Of a stretch of DNA of 6,248 nucleotides, positions 5,989 to 6,248 are shown piece by piece. The stretch is taken from contig JAIRUF010000073.1 in assembly GCA_031254555.1 (NCBI GenBank), positions 1 to 6,248 of the forward strand, in the 5' to 3' direction. The notes beneath the pieces are model-generated. The model was not told the origin of the DNA. It saw only the letters and a list, made by a program, of their open reading frames with translations, and made no database searches. Source of the stretch: Oscillospiraceae bacterium (GTDB lineage: Bacteria > Bacillota > Clostridia > Oscillospirales > Acutalibacteraceae). Numbering within the stretch: position 1 is the stretch's first letter; each line of letters opens with the position of its first letter. The position numbers were made by a program, and so were the translations under genes.

Positions 5989-6180
5989 TTGTCAAATATC
6001 ATAATTATCGGTTCAGGCCCTGCCGGGGTTTCAGCGTCACTTTATACTGTCCGCGCAGGTATTGAAACTAAAATCATTTCAAAAGGTGAAGGAGCCCTGG
6101 AAAAAGCTGAAAAAATTGAAAATTATTATACAGGATGGCTTGAAATTAAACAGTACACATCAGCTTATGGTTTATGCTAA
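5989..6180 (+). CDS. Thioredoxin-reductase-like FAD/NAD(P) oxidoreductase, N-terminal part, broken at ~6129
   Basis: Residues 2-47 are the FAD-binding start of a thioredoxin-reductase-like flavoprotein. A beta strand IIII is followed by the Rossmann motif GSGPAG (8-13), the helix ASLYTVRAG, a second strand KIISKG, and GALEKAEKIENYY (35-47). This last part matches the region just before the YG(F) and SG.EL segments of the family, normally ~290-310 residues long. After Tyr47 (base 6129) the homology ends. The frame runs on for 16 unrelated residues (TGWLEIKQ onwards) to a TAA at 6178-6180. From about 6128 a different frame matches a eukaryotic reverse transcriptase, so the open frame beyond 6129 is very probably not a real tail. 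The enzyme as written lacks the rest of the FAD domain, the NADPH domain and any CxxC, and could not work. In the organism the intact gene probably continues past the junction. It probably shares a transcript with birA. Confidence 0.75.
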   Translation: MSNIIIIGSGPAGVSASLYTVRAGIETKIISKGEGALEKAEKIENYYTGWLEIKQYTSAYGLC

Positions 6181-6248
6181 TTATGTTAATGTATTGGGCA
6201 GAAGCATACATACTGCAGAGAAAAATACAGAAGCTTTAGTAGTTGCTA
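6128..6248 (+). mobile_element. Fragment of an animal non-LTR (LINE-type) retrotransposon reverse transcriptase, inactive copy
   Basis: Read in frame from 6128 (IQ, then DGLKLN from 6134), the DNA stays open to the window edge and encodes about 40 residues. They include GLKLN, HQLMVYANYVNVLG and KNTEALVVA. This closely resembles, from memory, the reverse transcriptase palm segment of insect LINE-type elements: GLKLNGTHQLLVYADDVN, then a Gly-rich LGGS turn and KNTEALVVA. The catalytic YADD box, which binds the two metal ions, reads YANY here (6173-6184). Both aspartates are replaced, each explainable by one base change (GAT to AAT and GAT to TAT), so the copy is dead. The match covers strand and motif order, not just composition, and no bacterial group II intron or retron RT has this context. 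The frame differs from that of the flavoprotein it abuts. A mis-assembly with host DNA is the likeliest origin. No search was possible to confirm the clade. Confidence 0.75.

Noticed and set aside
6128..6248. Bacterial retron or group II intron reverse transcriptase, or true transfer into the bacterium
   Set aside because: The residues around the YADD-equivalent box match animal LINE-type elements, not bacterial RTs. The copy is inactive and joins mid-gene without insertion marks, so chimeric assembly is simpler.
1..6248. CRISPR array, rRNA, riboswitch or T-box
   Set aside because: No regularly spaced direct repeats, rRNA-like stretches or recognisable leader motifs were seen on either strand.

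Overview
The window looks like low-GC Bacillota (Clostridia-like) chromosome for about its first 6.13 kb. The signs are AT-rich intergenic DNA, strong GGAGG-type ribosome binding sites, GTG and TTG starts, and intrinsic terminators. The last ~120 bases look like something else: the palm region of an animal (insect-type) non-LTR retrotransposon reverse transcriptase. The simplest reading is a chimeric contig from an animal-associated sample such as an arthropod gut, not a natural bacterial locus.

Layout. 1-97 is the C-terminal end of a RidA/YjgF-family gene, closed by a clear intrinsic terminator (110-146). 164-244 is a compact four-way-junction palindrome: an outer stem enclosing three abutting hairpins, each with a 3-nt loop. 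It sits between that terminator and the promoter of the next gene, so it may be a DNA-level or mobile element instead of an mRNA leader. 367-879 encodes an unrecognised 170-aa protein with an excisionase/MerR-like helix-turn-helix, a likely winged helix and a hydrophobic C-terminal helix. 1010-1333 encodes a small zinc-ribbon membrane protein with its own promoter. A bidirectional terminator (1338-1379) separates it from the convergent ABC operon.

3194-4963 and 1378-3204 (minus strand) are translationally coupled, overlapping genes for a heterodimeric ABC exporter. The first subunit carries the usual degenerate catalytic residues (Asp for the Walker B Glu, Gln for the H-loop His). The second carries the intact Walker B and H-loop and a variant LSMGQ signature. 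Together they predict one working and one degenerate ATP site, as in TM287/288, LmrCD and BmrCD.

An AT-rich divergent intergenic region (4964-5154) leads on the plus strand to a monofunctional biotin-protein ligase, birA (5155-5934, TTG start), whose coding sequence contains a run of 17 A. It is followed, probably in the same transcript, by the first 47 codons of a thioredoxin-reductase-like flavoprotein (from 5989, TTG start). That homology stops abruptly near 6129, where the reverse transcriptase homology begins in another frame.

The features most worth a second look are the eukaryote-like junction at the right edge and the four-way-junction element at 164-244. The rest is recognisable housekeeping or accessory gene content. 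All assignments come from reading motifs by eye; no database search was run.
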